A DNA stretch of 64,000 nt from Physcomitrium patens (GCF_000002425.4 NC_037256.1:9421949-9485948), one strand, 5' to 3'. Shown: positions 37,033 through 47,700, counted from the stretch's first letter. Numbers and translations: made by a program. Notes: generated by a model from the letters alone, not told the origin.

Positions 37033-37422
37033 TCACTCATTTATAAAATTAGCCACATAGATAACATTGTTGGTTTTGATAGTTCTTGCTTCTGCCCATT
37101 TTCCTAGATATTCTCTAGCTACTACAATATATTTCATCTTTCTTGAAGAATTAGGATGAATTTCTTCTATATAATTAATTCTCCATTTTTCAAAGAAAAC
37201 TAAATTCAAGGATATGCAAAGAAGAAGTACTATATGTAAATTACTTTTTGTATAATATTGGCAAGCATCACATTGTTTAGCATAATCATGTGCATCTTTA
37301 AACATGATAGGCCAATAACACCTTGCTCTCATTGCTTTTTGAGCCATTAATCTATTCAAGAAGTGTCTTCCATATGCACTATCAAAGTATGCCATTAATA
37401 TAGTTGGTACTTCACCAACCAC
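37033..37422 (-). pseudogene. RT-E integrase, zinc region and core start
   Basis: A 129-codon open piece. It shows the integrase zinc region (HFLNRLMAQKAMRARCYWPIMFKDAHDYAKQCDACQ would be the usual order; here the Cys pair C-D-A-C is seen) and then the core start with W-A-E-A near residue 110. The first catalytic Asp block is degraded. This is typical of the Tat-like lineage rather than the chromoviruses nearby. Confidence 0.8.
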
Positions 37423-38501
37423 CTTATGTTATGTAAGTAGACCATCTATTCTTTAAAAATATAATTATTTTTTTATAATAGAAAAATAAGTGCTACTAAT
37501 TTTAATCTTTTATTTTTTATATTTAAAAAATCTTTTCGTAACTAATTAAAATTTAAAAAAATTGCAATATAACTGTACCAAGTAGAATAGATAGAAATGA
37601 TTAAAAAAAAAATTAACTTCTAAGTTGTTATCAATAGAAATAGGAGTTAATTTTTCTTCTAATCTTGAAAGGTGATTGTCTTAATTATATAATTTTTTAA
37701 GTTTCTATTCCACCTTATAGTGAAAATTTTCTACTAATAATATCCATCAAGTTATATGATAATTCAAATCTACTTTGTTGACTAGATATTTGATAGCCAT
37801 ATAGTCAACAAAAAACACCGTGGAATTTAATAGAAGATAATATCAAAAGAAATTCATAAAAGAGACCATGGCTAAGCATTTTTTTTCCATCATACTATAA
37901 TTTTTTTCTATAGTATTTAATTTTTTTCTAGCAAATGCTATAAGATAGTCTTTATATCTATCTTCCATTAGTTGACATAATGTACTATCTATTGGTACAG
38001 ATGAAGCATCATAATAAATATAAAAAGAAATATTTTAATTAAGTGATTTTAAGATAAGATAGAAGCTTAATTTTACCTTTATTCAATCAAAGGTTTCTTA
38101 ATAATCCTTTGTCTACTCAAACTAAATTAATTTTTTTTTAAAATTTAATAGTGAATAAAATTTTGTGGCACAATTGAGAATTTATTTTCAATACTATCCA
38201 AGATGTCCTAAAATCCTTTCTACTTCTTTAATATTTGTAAGAGATTACATTTTAGCTATGACCTCTATTTTTTTTAGATTGGATTTTCTTCTTTTTTTTG
38301 ATACCACAAAATCCAAGAAGACCTCTTTTATACTATCAAGTACATTTTGATGGATTTTAAAGAAATTTTTATTTTTCTACACATTTTTAAAGTCTCTTTT
38401 ATATACTCTAAATGATCTTTGGAATTGAATTGGATGCTAAAATTATCTATAAATACTATTATAGATTTGTATAGCAAATCCAAAAAGGCAAAGGTCATTG
38501 C

Positions 38502-38729
38502 TTATTGGAAGATATAAAAGGCATTACAAAGTCCAAAAGGCATGACCAAAAAAATGAAAGTATTCCAAAGAGTAGTAAAAGTTGTTTTTTGGTAATCTTC
38601 TAAGGCTATAGTAATTTGCTTATAACTTGAATAACCATCCATAAATATGTAGGTTTCATGTCTTGCTACTTTATCTAACATAGTATTAATAAAAAGAAGG
38701 AAAAAATGGTCTTTTTGGATATACTTCAT
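38502..38729 (-). pseudogene. RT-E reverse transcriptase fragment
   Basis: A 75-codon open piece: KDHFFLLFINTMLDK, FMDGYSSYKQITIA and VMPFGLCNAFYIFQ. These are the palm blocks of gypsy RT that lead up to the catalytic box, which is lost to stops further on. Confidence 0.85.
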
Positions 38730-39580
38730 GACTTTTTTTATAATCTATGCACACTCTTAATTTAACATTTTTTTTCTTTTCAAAGACCATAGTATAGATC
38801 CAATCCATTATTTCCAATGATTTAATAAAATCAACTTGTAACAATTTTTCTAATTCTCTCTTAACAATCTATTGGAGTAGAAGATTCATACGTCTTTATT
38901 TTTGTCTAATTACCTTTGCACCAAAATTAAAGAGAATATGATGTTGAGCCATTTCAAATTATGTATCTTTCAAATCCTTGTAAGACCATACTAAGATATT
39001 TCAATATTTTATGATCAAATCACAATATTTAGATACCTCTTTTTAATTTAAATGAACTCTAATTTTAATATTTTTGGGCTCTTCTCCTTCATGAAATATA
39101 TCTATGAGTTTCCATTTAGATTCTTGTACTAAGAATTATCTTAAAGAGTTTCTATATCAATTACTAAGTATAAGAGAGTAATTGACAATTCTATTTTCAA
39201 CCAAAATTCTTCATGGAGTGTTTTAAAATCTACAAGATAGGACTAAGTTGTCATCTCTTCTAAGAACTTAAATTTCTTCTTCTAATGTTCTATCTACCTT
39301 AATGCTAAAGACTTGGATTTCCTCAACTTCCATAATTTTTAACATATCTTCTAAAAAATTAATTAATTTAAAATAATCAAAATTAGAGTCGAGATGATTT
39401 TTTGATCATTTTTTAAATTTTTTATCATTTTTTCAATAATAAAAGTTTGGATTTAAGGATTTTATTTTTTTTGAATCTTGATCAATTAAATTGACCATCT
39501 TTTTTATTTATCTTATAATTTAGATTATTGGATGTCTTTTTAAAAGTACATAGAATTATTTTTTCATGATCAAATATAAG

Positions 39581-40103
39581 TGTCAAGGACATATATATTT
39601 ATTTTAATATTTACTTATATGATTAAATAGAAGTAAATAAAAATAAATTTATTTTATAATATTTATTAGAAAAGCTTTTTAGAAGTTTCATAGATGTTGA
39701 TTTAACTTTATATGTATTTGTAGTTGATTGATAGATTAGAAACTTGATCATCAAATTAATCATGTGTTGGTAGTTTGTAGAATAAGGTGATTATATAGTA
39801 CTCATATAGAAAACTTGCTTTGCAAGTTAAGATACGTATCTTGCAAAGTCAATATATTTTAGAGGTCCTAATGGATATTTCCATGTAGCTTCTAATTAAA
39901 AATTTATATGGAAATAAGAGTGAAGCCTTCTTTACTCTTGTCAATACTTTTCTAGTCTAAACTTGTTTTAAGACTAGTCTTCTTATCTTTGGAAATAGCC
40001 ATTCTAGCTTAATACTATATTATCTTTGAATAATTTTTTAGTCTTTTTGAGTGATATAATAGTGTATTGAGATTTTTTTTCTTTGAGATTCATTTCTTTG
40101 ACA
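39581..40103 (+). repeat. RT-F 5' LTR (523 bp)
   Basis: Begins TGTCAAGGACAT and ends TTTGACA. Start word ACTCTTGTCAA is intact at 39934-39944. After a 2-nt gap the primer-site word at 40106-40116 is TTGATAAGAGT, one C-to-T change from the exact complement. Confidence 0.82.
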
Positions 40104-40599
40104 ATTTGATAAGAGTCCTAACTTATTGTTGTCATCTTATCTTAGAAGTGAATGGATTATCCTACTTCTATTTTTTTATTTTAAAGATTGTAGATTTTTT
40201 ACCTTTAAACAAACTATTTAGTTATCTAATACTAATTTTTCTCTAAAAAAGAGAAAATTATCTCTCTTTGTTAAAATTTTCATTTGATATTAAAATTTGT
40301 AGATTAATCTCCTCTAATTTGACTTGTGGATTTGTCAAGTTGTTTGAAATAAAAGAAAAAATTATAGAAGTTATCCTTGATAGAAATGAAAATAGATTTA
40401 TAATTATTATAAATCTTTATAAATTTTTTAACATTCTTAGGATGAAAATTTCATGCATCACTAGTGCCAATTAAAAAAATATTAATCCTATGCTTATACA
40501 AGAGATTTAGAATTTACATAAAAAAATCATGCAATTATAAAAAACAAGTAGATCAACCTCACAACCAAATACAAGAAGTTTTACTTTTATAAGTAAAAT

Positions 40600-41150
40600 A
40601 GAGACAAGGATTAGTATGTTTTAGAAGTTTAATGGAACAAGATCAAAATTTTGAGGAATTTTTCAAAAAATCAAGCTCTATCTAAGATTGTATCTTTTCC
40701 AATACCTTGATGGATTTACTCAAGTTGGATTCATAGGTGCATTTCTATCTAGAACTGTTCTTATTTGATTTAGAGCTTTGATGGAAAAAAATTTACAATT
40801 CCTTCATCATTTGAATTCATTCCTAGAAGTGTTTATGATAATATTTGAAGAAAGTGATTAAGAAAGAATACTAGAAATTAAATTCTTATCTTTACAATAA
40901 GAATGATGATTAGCAACCATATATGTTGCTAAATTCTAAAACTTTGCTTGCAACATGGATTTGAATGACAAGGCCCTCAGCAATAATTTTTTATATCGAT
41001 TAAAAGACAACATCAAAGATTTATTATTAATAATGCCAAAAATAAAATCTTTGAAATAATTTTTTATTTGAGCTATTACATACAACAACCAATTATTTGA
41101 AAGGCATTGTTAGCAAAATCAACCTATCTTAATTGCATTTAGTAGTCAAG
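40600..41150 (+). pseudogene. RT-F gag remnant
   Basis: Capsid remains are recognisable by KFNGTRSKF near 40625 and a GFIGAFLSRT block near 40730 that matches the RT-G gag. Stops and shifts throughout. Confidence 0.6.
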
Positions 41151-42080
41151 TGGAGTAACTTGACTCACATAAGGTTAGACATCTTTTCTTTCTTAACGAT
41201 TATTTATTTACAATTTTATTTTATTAAATTTTATTTTTTATTTTTATAATTTATAATTTTTTATTTAATTTTATTATTTATTTAATTAATTTAATTAATA
41301 TTTTTATTTTAATTATTTAATTAATTATTATATATATTATTTTAATAAATAAATTAATTATTTAAATTGATTAATAATGAATTCATGAAAATTTTCATAT
41401 ACTTCATATTCTTTAGCAAAAAAATGATCATACTAAAAAATTGATCATAATGCCACAATTGCTTTTTATTACACCAAAAAATATGCATAAGAAGTCTTCC
41501 AAACTTGTTGTCTAACAACTATTAAAAAACAATTACTACTTTATAACAATATAGTAAATCACAATTGATCTACCGTCGTTGTCATCTTCCAAGCCAAGTC
41601 CTGCTCTCATTCCTACTAGATTGTCTCCATATCCTTGCAATACCATCACTTCAATCTCATCTAATAAAAATGCCTTTATTTTGTCTCTCCTTTGAAATGA
41701 CTTTGTAACTTGGATCCATTAATTCTAGCCCAATGCAATACTACCATCATCCTTCTTTTAATCAACTTGAGCTACTCTAGAATCTATACCTTTTTTTTCT
41801 CCTGATTGGCAATCTTCTCTACTAATATGGATCTACTTGTATATTCCATAATCAAAAACTTCTTCATGCTACAACCTTCATCTTCTTCCCCTTGGAGTCT
41901 CCTACTCACCCCATAAAACTAAGTCACAATCTGATCTTCCATGCAACCTCAACTCAAATTGCTATCCGACCTAACAATCTTAACTTCTTAGTAAGTACAA
42001 ATTCTACCTCAAGTAACATACATGTCCTAGATAAGATCACCTCAATTAACTCAAATATTTGCTTGACTTCTTCATCTACT
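41151..42080. other. Host DNA left of RT-G, no recognised gene
   Basis: 41200-41400 is almost pure A and T. From about 41500 to 42080 the composition is more balanced, and the minus strand, continued across the RT-G insertion into 48002-48050, shows loosely protein-like stretches broken by stops. I cannot assign a family. Confidence 0.4.
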
Positions 42081-42085
42081 GCATA
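42081..42085 (+). repeat. Target-site duplication of RT-G, left (GCATA)
   Basis: GCATA precedes the 5' LTR and recurs at 47997-48001. Confidence 0.93.
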
Positions 42086-42103
42086 TGTTAGGGACATAGT
42101 CCT

Positions 42104-42171
42104 TAGAACCTTCTAGAGACAAGTTTCTAGAACCTTCTAGAAGCAAGTCTCTAGAACCTTCTAGAAGCTTC
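42104..42171 (+). promoter_or_regulatory. Heat-shock-element array in RT-G LTR
   Basis: Two perfect four-unit arrays of alternating TTC and GAA at 5-bp steps, at 42125-42142 and 42154-42171 (GAACCTTCTAGAAGCTTC), and a two-unit element at 42106-42113. They lie in near-identical tandem units starting at 42104, 42128 and 42152, about 40-110 bp upstream of the TATA box. This is the binding pattern of heat shock factors. The 3' LTR has the same array at 47719-47786. Confidence 0.8.
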
Positions 42172-42212
42172 CTAGTTGGTAGAAGTTGCTTGAAAAGCTT
42201 CCTAAATAGGAG

Positions 42213-42255
42213 TATATATTGGAATCGAGGCTGAAGAGTTCTTCAGTCTCAACAA
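42213..42255 (+). promoter_or_regulatory. RT-G core promoter: TATA box and predicted RNA start/self-primer
   Basis: TATATATT at 42213, then AGTCTC at 42245, a 32-bp spacing typical of plant TATA promoters. The 11 bases from 42245 would form the 5' end of the RNA and, in the undecayed 3' LTR form (47860-47870), are the exact reverse complement of 42384-42394. Confidence 0.75.
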
Positions 42256-42383
42256 CACATCTCTTGGAGCTCTAGTTCACCTCTCTGGTGTTGTTCTTGT
42301 ATTCATCTGATTAATCTAGTTCTTGCCAATTCTTCTTGAACTTCTTGGTAGATATCAAGTCTGTATTCTGTGTTCGTGACAGT

Positions 42384-42394
42384 TTGTCGAGACT
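42384..42394 (+). promoter_or_regulatory. RT-G predicted self-priming primer binding site
   Basis: TTGTCGAGACT starts after a 2-nt gap from the LTR end. It pairs over all 11 bases with AGTCTCGACAA of the 3' LTR start word. It differs from the RT-D site at three positions, each matched by a change in the start word. A tRNA-iMet-like ATATCAGAGC at about 42409-42418 lacks the TGG end and lies far from the LTR. Confidence 0.8.
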
Positions 42395-42473
42395 TCACTC
42401 ACCTCAGATATCAGAGCTAGTTTCTTCTTTGTTAGAGTGTGGATTATCTCTCTGCTTAGAAGTATACTAGCAC

Positions 42474-42618
42474 TTTAGAGGTTGCGGATTATCCTCCTCT
42501 AAACTGATACTTCTTTTGTTACAATATTGGAGTCTTATTCTTCTTGGAGAGAGTGGATTACCCCTTTTTTTGAAGCTCTTAAGGTATTTTAGAGGTTGCG
42601 GAGTACCCTCCTCTAAAC
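42474..42618 (+). other. RT-G leader with two similar hairpins
   Basis: TTTAGAGG...CCTCTAAA can form an 8-bp stem with a 14-nt loop at 42474-42503, and nearly the same hairpin recurs at 42588-42618, as part of a direct repeat about 114 bp apart. A similar inverted repeat with GGATTA in its loop is present in the leaders of RT-A and RT-C. A role in RNA packaging or translation is possible but inferred. Confidence 0.6.
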
Positions 42619-42661
42619 CAATATTGTCTTCTTGTAGAGTCATTTCTGTCCTTCTCTTAGA

Positions 42662-43627
42662 ATGGTCGGGGGCCAAGACATTAGTATGACAGAAAGTTCA
42701 AAGTCCAAGTTAGATGCTATCATGAATACCCTCGCTACATTATCGCAAAGAACTACAGAGATTGAAGAAGTCGTGGCAAGGCTTCATAATGATGGAGCAT
42801 CTGGGATGGCACAATCTAGGTTGCACCAGCCTCAAACTTCTACACTTGGAGAAGCAACTTTACCTCAGGTTCGACAAGCACCGCTGGTTCTACAACATAA
42901 GGAACCCCAAGTTAGCCTTTCGGACAAGTTTGATGGTACGCGTTCCAAGTTTCGAGGATTCGTCAACCAAATCAGGTTAATAACAGCCTTACAACCCGAA
43001 CGCTATCCAACGGAGGAGTCACGTGTTGGGCTTATTGGAACCTTACTTACAAGATAAGCTCTATCATGGTTTGCTCCTTTGTTTGAGAAACGATCGTCCA
43101 TACTAAATAACTTTGAAACCTTTTTGGAGGCATTTGCGGAAGCATTTGGTGAACACGACAAGGTTTGATGGGCTACAACAAAGATCCGGTCACTACGACA
43201 AGGGATGCGTTCTACATCAGTCTATGCATCGGACTTCAGGCAATTAGCATGTGACATCAATTGGGACGAAGAAGCGTTGATGAGTCAATTCTATTGGGGT
43301 TTAAGGGACGATGTGAAGGATTTGCTGTTAACTCTTCTTGATCCATAAACGCTCAACGAAGCTATTAGCCAAGCTATGAAGTGCGATAATCACCTATTCC
43401 AACGTCGCCAAGACCAATGTTCAAGACAACATATGATTCGTCACACCCCAACTATGTTGATAAGCAGCATGAATTCTTATTCAGAGGTAGAAGACATGCA
43501 AATTGATGCAGTACGTGTCAAATCTCTTACTCTAGAAGAAAAAAAGCGGCGTATGGAGGAAGGTCTATGCTTATATTGCGGTGAAGAAGGCCACAAAGTT
43601 AGAAACTACCCCAAGAAGCAAAATTGA
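42662..43627 (+). pseudogene. RT-G gag, nearly complete
   Basis: The capsid part includes KFDGTRSKFRGFVNQIRL near residue 90. Stops at 43055 and two later sites are single-base changes. The zinc knuckle at 43568-43609 reads C-x2-C-x4-H, with the last Cys changed to Tyr (TAC). Protease lies in the -1 frame relative to gag. Gag would coat and package the element RNA. Confidence 0.88.
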
Positions 43628-43692
43628 TGTATTATCAAGACTAGGGGCGCGTTTATTCAGGAAAACGAGGATGCCCAGCCACAATAGGAACC

Positions 43693-44424
43693 GTGCGGCT
43701 GGACAGTGAAATATCGCAACAACAACCAAGTTCCTTTCTTTCCGCTCAACCTGGCCTTTGTTTTACAATCCTTTTGCTTATTGGCCCTCAAAAACTGAGA
43801 ACCTTAGCATTATTAGATTCAAGAGCATCTGCTTGTTTTTTAGACAAAGAATTTGCAAAGCGTCATAAGATCCCTTTAGTACAAAAATCCCAACCTGTTC
43901 ACGTTGAGGTCATAGATGGACGACCTTTATTGTTTGGTAGTGTCACCCATGAATCAGAACCTATAGAAGTGACGTTTAAGGACCATAGTAGTCATATTAT
44001 TTTCAATATTATTAGAACTCTATCAAATCCTGTTATTCTTGGTCTTTCCTGGTTGGAAAAGCATAACCCATCCATAGATTGGAAGTTGCGGAAGATGACC
44101 TTTCCCACAAAACCACCCAAGAGCAAGCCTAGTAGAAAACCCCGAATAGAGAAATCCTTATTTATTGGAGCAAGAACGTTTATAAGATTGTCTAAGGGAG
44201 GCACACTGTTTATTATTTATGCGGTTCCAACTACCGGAGAGAAGATCTTGACAACAAGTATATCGGAGCAATATAAGAATTTTAAAGACGTGTTTCAAAA
44301 GAAAAATGCCGACATGCTACCGGAACACAGACCATATGATTGCGCCATAGACTTACAGGAAGGAGCACAACCGCCTTTTGGCCCAATCTACAATCTATCG
44401 CAGATAGAGTTGGCGGAGTTGTAG
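43693..44424 (+). pseudogene. RT-G protease and start of RT
   Basis: An open stretch of 243 codons. The catalytic triplet is D-S-R at 43816-43824 instead of D-S-G, a single G-to-A change. VILGLSWLEKHNP and a linker to RT (DCAIDLQEGAQPPFGPIY) follow. A TAG at 44422 replaces what is probably a Gln codon, and the RT frame continues beyond it. Confidence 0.9.
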
Positions 44425-45668
44425 AAGTACATCGACGAGAATCTAGCCAAGAACTTCATCCGTCATTCAAAATCGTTAGCTGGAGCACCCATCTTATTTG
44501 TGAAGAAGAAAGATGGCTCGTTGCGGATGTGCGTGGACTATCGAGGCCTCAACAAGGTAACAAAGAAGAATCGTTACCCGTTACTCTTGATTTCTGGTCT
44601 CTTAGAACAACTTGGACGTGCAAGGATCTTTACAAAAATTGATCTAAGGGGAGCTTACAACCTCGTACGAATTAAGAAAGGAGATGAGTGGAAGACAGCG
44701 TTCCGTACAAGATATGGCCATTTTGAATATAATGTCATAACCTTTGGTCTTACCAATGCTCTAGCGGTCTTTCAACATATGATGAATGATATTTTTTGAG
44801 AGTACCTTGACGATTTTGTTGTCATCTATTTGGATGATATTTTGATATTCTCCAAAAATGAGGAAGAGCATGAAAAATATGTTCGTTTGGTATTGGAGAA
44901 ACTACGCGAGCGAGGACTATATGCCAAGTTGGAGAAGTGTTTATTTCACCAAATAGAGATGGAGTTTTTGGGATTCGTTGCGACTACGAAACGCTTGAAG
45001 ATGGATCCCAAGAAAGTGGAAGCAATCGTGTCTTGGGAGGTTTCGAAGACGGTTAGAGATGTACAATGCTTTCTTGGTTTTGCCAACTTCTATCGGATCT
45101 TTATCAAGAATTACTTTCAAGTTGCTGCTCCTCTCACTCGGTTGACATGCAAGGATAAGCTAGAATGGGGACCTCTAGCAGAGAAGGCATTTCAAAACCT
45201 GAAGACCGCATTTACTACGGCTCCAATCTTCGTACATCCAAACTTTACAAAGGCCTTCTATTTAGAAACTGATGCTTCGGATTTTACTTTGGGAGCTGTA
45301 CTTTCACAAATGGGAGAAGACAAGAAGCTCCATCCGGTTGCATTCTATTCTCAAAAGTTCTTTGTTGCTAAAATCAATTATGAGATCCACGATAAGGAAC
45401 TTCTTGCTATAGTGGATTCTTTCCAAGAATGGCGTCACTTTCTTGAAGGAGCTGCACATCTAGTGACCGTATACACAGATCACAAGAATTTGGAGTATTT
45501 CATGTCGGTTCGAGTTCTAAATCGACTTCGAGCTTGATGGAGTATGTTGCTATCTAGGTTCGATTTTATTATCACTTATCGACCTGAAAAGCAGCAAGGA
45601 CTATCTGATGCCTTATCGAGGAGATCGTATCTTGTACCAAAGGCTGGAGAAGCAGCGTTTGATCAATA
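44425..45668 (+). pseudogene. RT-G reverse transcriptase and RNase H
   Basis: The RT frame is broken only by single stops (about 44800 and 45535). [20 protein letters not shown], then YLDDILIFSKN with the catalytic Asp codons at 44833-44838, then FLGFANFYR. RNase H follows with ETDASDFTLGAVLSQ, KELLAIVD, YTDHKNLEYFM and SDALSRRS, which carry the four acidic residues. This is the best preserved copy of these domains in the window. Confidence 0.93.
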
Positions 45669-46655
45669 ATGTACGACGTTGTTGAAGCCAGAGCAATTTC
45701 AGCTTGCGCTATTATTATGCCAATTGATGTTGACTTCCTGAATCAGGTACTTGTCGTAACCATTGAAGATTCAGTAGCCATTGATATTAAGCAGCGTGCC
45801 AACGACGACAAGTTCAAGGTGGAGGGAGATCTTTTATATTTTGAAGAGCGGTTATATATCCCAAAGGGACCAGCACGACTCCGAGTTCTTCAATCTCGCC
45901 ACAATTTTCCAGCTGCGAGACATTTTAGATTCAACAAGACCTTGGAGTTTATTTCTCGAGATTTTTGGTGGCTCCAAATGTGGAAGGATGTGAAAGATTT
46001 TGTCCTCTCCTGCGACATTTGTTCAAGATCCAAGAATCCTCGGCATCGCCCTTATGGACTCCTACAACCATTGTCGATTTCACGTCGACCATGGTCTTCA
46101 ATTTCCATGGACTTCATCACGGACATGCCATCATCAAATTCATTTGAAAGCATCTTTGTCCTGGTAGATCGGCTTACAAAAATGGTGCACTTTATCCCTT
46201 GCAAGAAGACATCGTCCAATGAAGTCACAGCAAGGCTCTTTCTCAATAATGTGTATCGATATCATGGACTACCAAATGATATCATATCAGATCGAGGAAC
46301 CCAATTAGTATCAAAGTTTTGGAGATCTCTCTTTGAGATACTGAAGGTGGATATCAAGCTTTCTTCAGCTTTTCATCCTCAAACTGACGGTCAAACGGAA
46401 TGGGTGAACCAAGTCTTGGAACAATACTTACGATGCAGCATCAACTATCAGCAAGATGATTGGACCACATATCTGCCGCTAGCCGAGTTTGCATATAACA
46501 ACACCCTCCATGCGTCGACTCAATACACACCATTCTTTTTCAACTATGGGTATCATCCAAAGCTTGATTTATTGAGTCCATCAACAAATAACAATCCAGC
46601 AGCTGAAGGATTTGCGAAACAACTATCAGAGCTTCAAAATATGTTGAAGTTTTAA
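45669..46655 (+). pseudogene. RT-G integrase, largely open
   Basis: A 328-codon open stretch. The zinc region has H-H-C-C (RHNF...RHFRFNKTLEF...CDICSRS). The core shows all three catalytic acids in MDFITDMP, SDRGTQLVSKFW and GQTEWVNQVLEQYLR. The frame is shifted relative to RNase H, so a frameshift lies near 45700. A stop at 46653 separates it from the C-terminal part. Confidence 0.93.
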
Positions 46656-47165
46656 TTACAATCCGCTCAAGAATCCTACAAGGCGTCTGTAGATAGATTT
46701 CGGAATCAAGCACCTATTTTCAAAATTGGAGATAAAGCATGGCTTCTTTGACGGAATATCAAGACCAAGCGACCATGTGATAAGTTGGACTATCGAAGAT
46801 TGGGACCATTTATCATCCAAAAGCAAATCAATCCAGTGGCGTACCGTCTGGAATTACCAGCTTCTATGAAGGTACATCCAGTCTTTCATGTTTCTTTGTT
46901 GGAGCCTTATCAAGAGTCATCTTTTCCTAGAAGAGTGCAATGTCCGCCACCTAGTATTGAGATCGAGAACCACGAGGAATACGAGGTTGAAAAGGTGCTG
47001 GATTCTTGACGAAGTTGGGGCAAGTTGGAGTATCTTGTTCATTGGTGCGGCTACGACATTAATGAGCGAATGTGGGAGCCAGCTGAAAATCTCACCAATG
47101 CGTCATAAAAGATATAGGAGTTTCATCAACAATATCCTCATAAACCTAAGCCGGTTCGACAATAG
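46656..47165 (+). pseudogene. RT-G integrase C-terminus and chromodomain
   Basis: [19 protein letters not shown] and [14 protein letters not shown] form the integrase C-terminal fold. It is followed by [11 protein letters not shown], a stop at 47006, then GKLEYLVHWCGYDINER and MWEPAENLTNAS, a clear chromodomain with the HW-x-GY core. Four stops break it. Confidence 0.9.
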
Positions 47166-47686
47166 CTTCTTTCTGAAGCTTACTCACCTGAGAATATAAG
47201 AAAGGGGAGGAGCACCACCAAAATTCGTAGTTGATGTAGTTATTTTCTCCAAGATAAAATAGAATTTTTTCAGTAGCCATAGTTTGGTCTTCTGATATGG
47301 ATAGCCAAGAGATAGATACTATGCCAGTCAGATTATCTCAACCAACTAGTTCACGAAGGCGACCCTGAGATGAAGAACCACCTGCACCACGATGACGATG
47401 GAGGATACCAAGTAACCGATCACTAGTGATTGTATTTGAGTCCGAGTCTGCTTACGATGGTCAACCAGAAGGCATATTTGCAAGATAATTTCAAAATGAA
47501 GACACAGAAGTTCATGCTTAGTCAGAAGTTGAAGGAGTGGGCCACTACCGTTGGCTTCAAGGGCCGATGAACCACTTACCTCGTGAACAACAGTTGGAGT
47601 TCATAGCAGACGTTATGCAACAGATCTTCATTTTCTTGCGTTGGTACTGATTGACAGCAATATTACTTCTCAGAGACCTCGAAGCT

Positions 47687-47700
47687 AAAGGAAGGGGTGA
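47687..47700 (+). promoter_or_regulatory. RT-G polypurine tract
   Basis: AAAGGAAGGGGTGA directly before the TG of the 3' LTR; primes the plus strand. Confidence 0.88.

Larger units (their letters stand above)
36240..39580 (-). mobile_element. RT-E: Tat-like Ty3/gypsy pol remnant
   Basis: Minus-strand order from right to left: pre-RT (about 39500-38850), RT (38800-38400), a poorly preserved RNase H zone, integrase zinc and core start (37422-37033), and an integrase C-terminal block (about 36600-36350) with a DASRMDF...FDAFWLGPY-like pattern. Same lineage as RT-B. RT-F is inserted at its right end (39581). Heavily decayed. Confidence 0.78.
39581..41150 (+). mobile_element. RT-F: 5' end of a chromovirus (LTR, leader, gag)
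   Basis: A 523-bp LTR of the RT-D family is followed by a leader and gag remains, then homology fades at about 41150. No pol was found. It sits at the right end of RT-E, so it is either a nested insertion or a later truncation. Confidence 0.75.
42086..42381 (+). repeat. RT-G 5' LTR (296 bp)
   Basis: Begins TGTTAGGGAC and ends GTGACA. It contains three tandem 24-bp-type units with heat-shock elements (42104-42171), a TATA box (42213-42220) and the predicted RNA start word at 42245-42255. In this copy the word reads AGTCTCAACAA, one G-to-A change from the 3' LTR version. Confidence 0.97.

Noticed and set aside
42395-42420. Ordinary tRNA-iMet primer binding site for RT-G and RT-A
   Set aside because: The match lacks the TGG end and is more than 20 nt from the LTR; the exact 11-nt self-complement next to the LTR explains the layout better.
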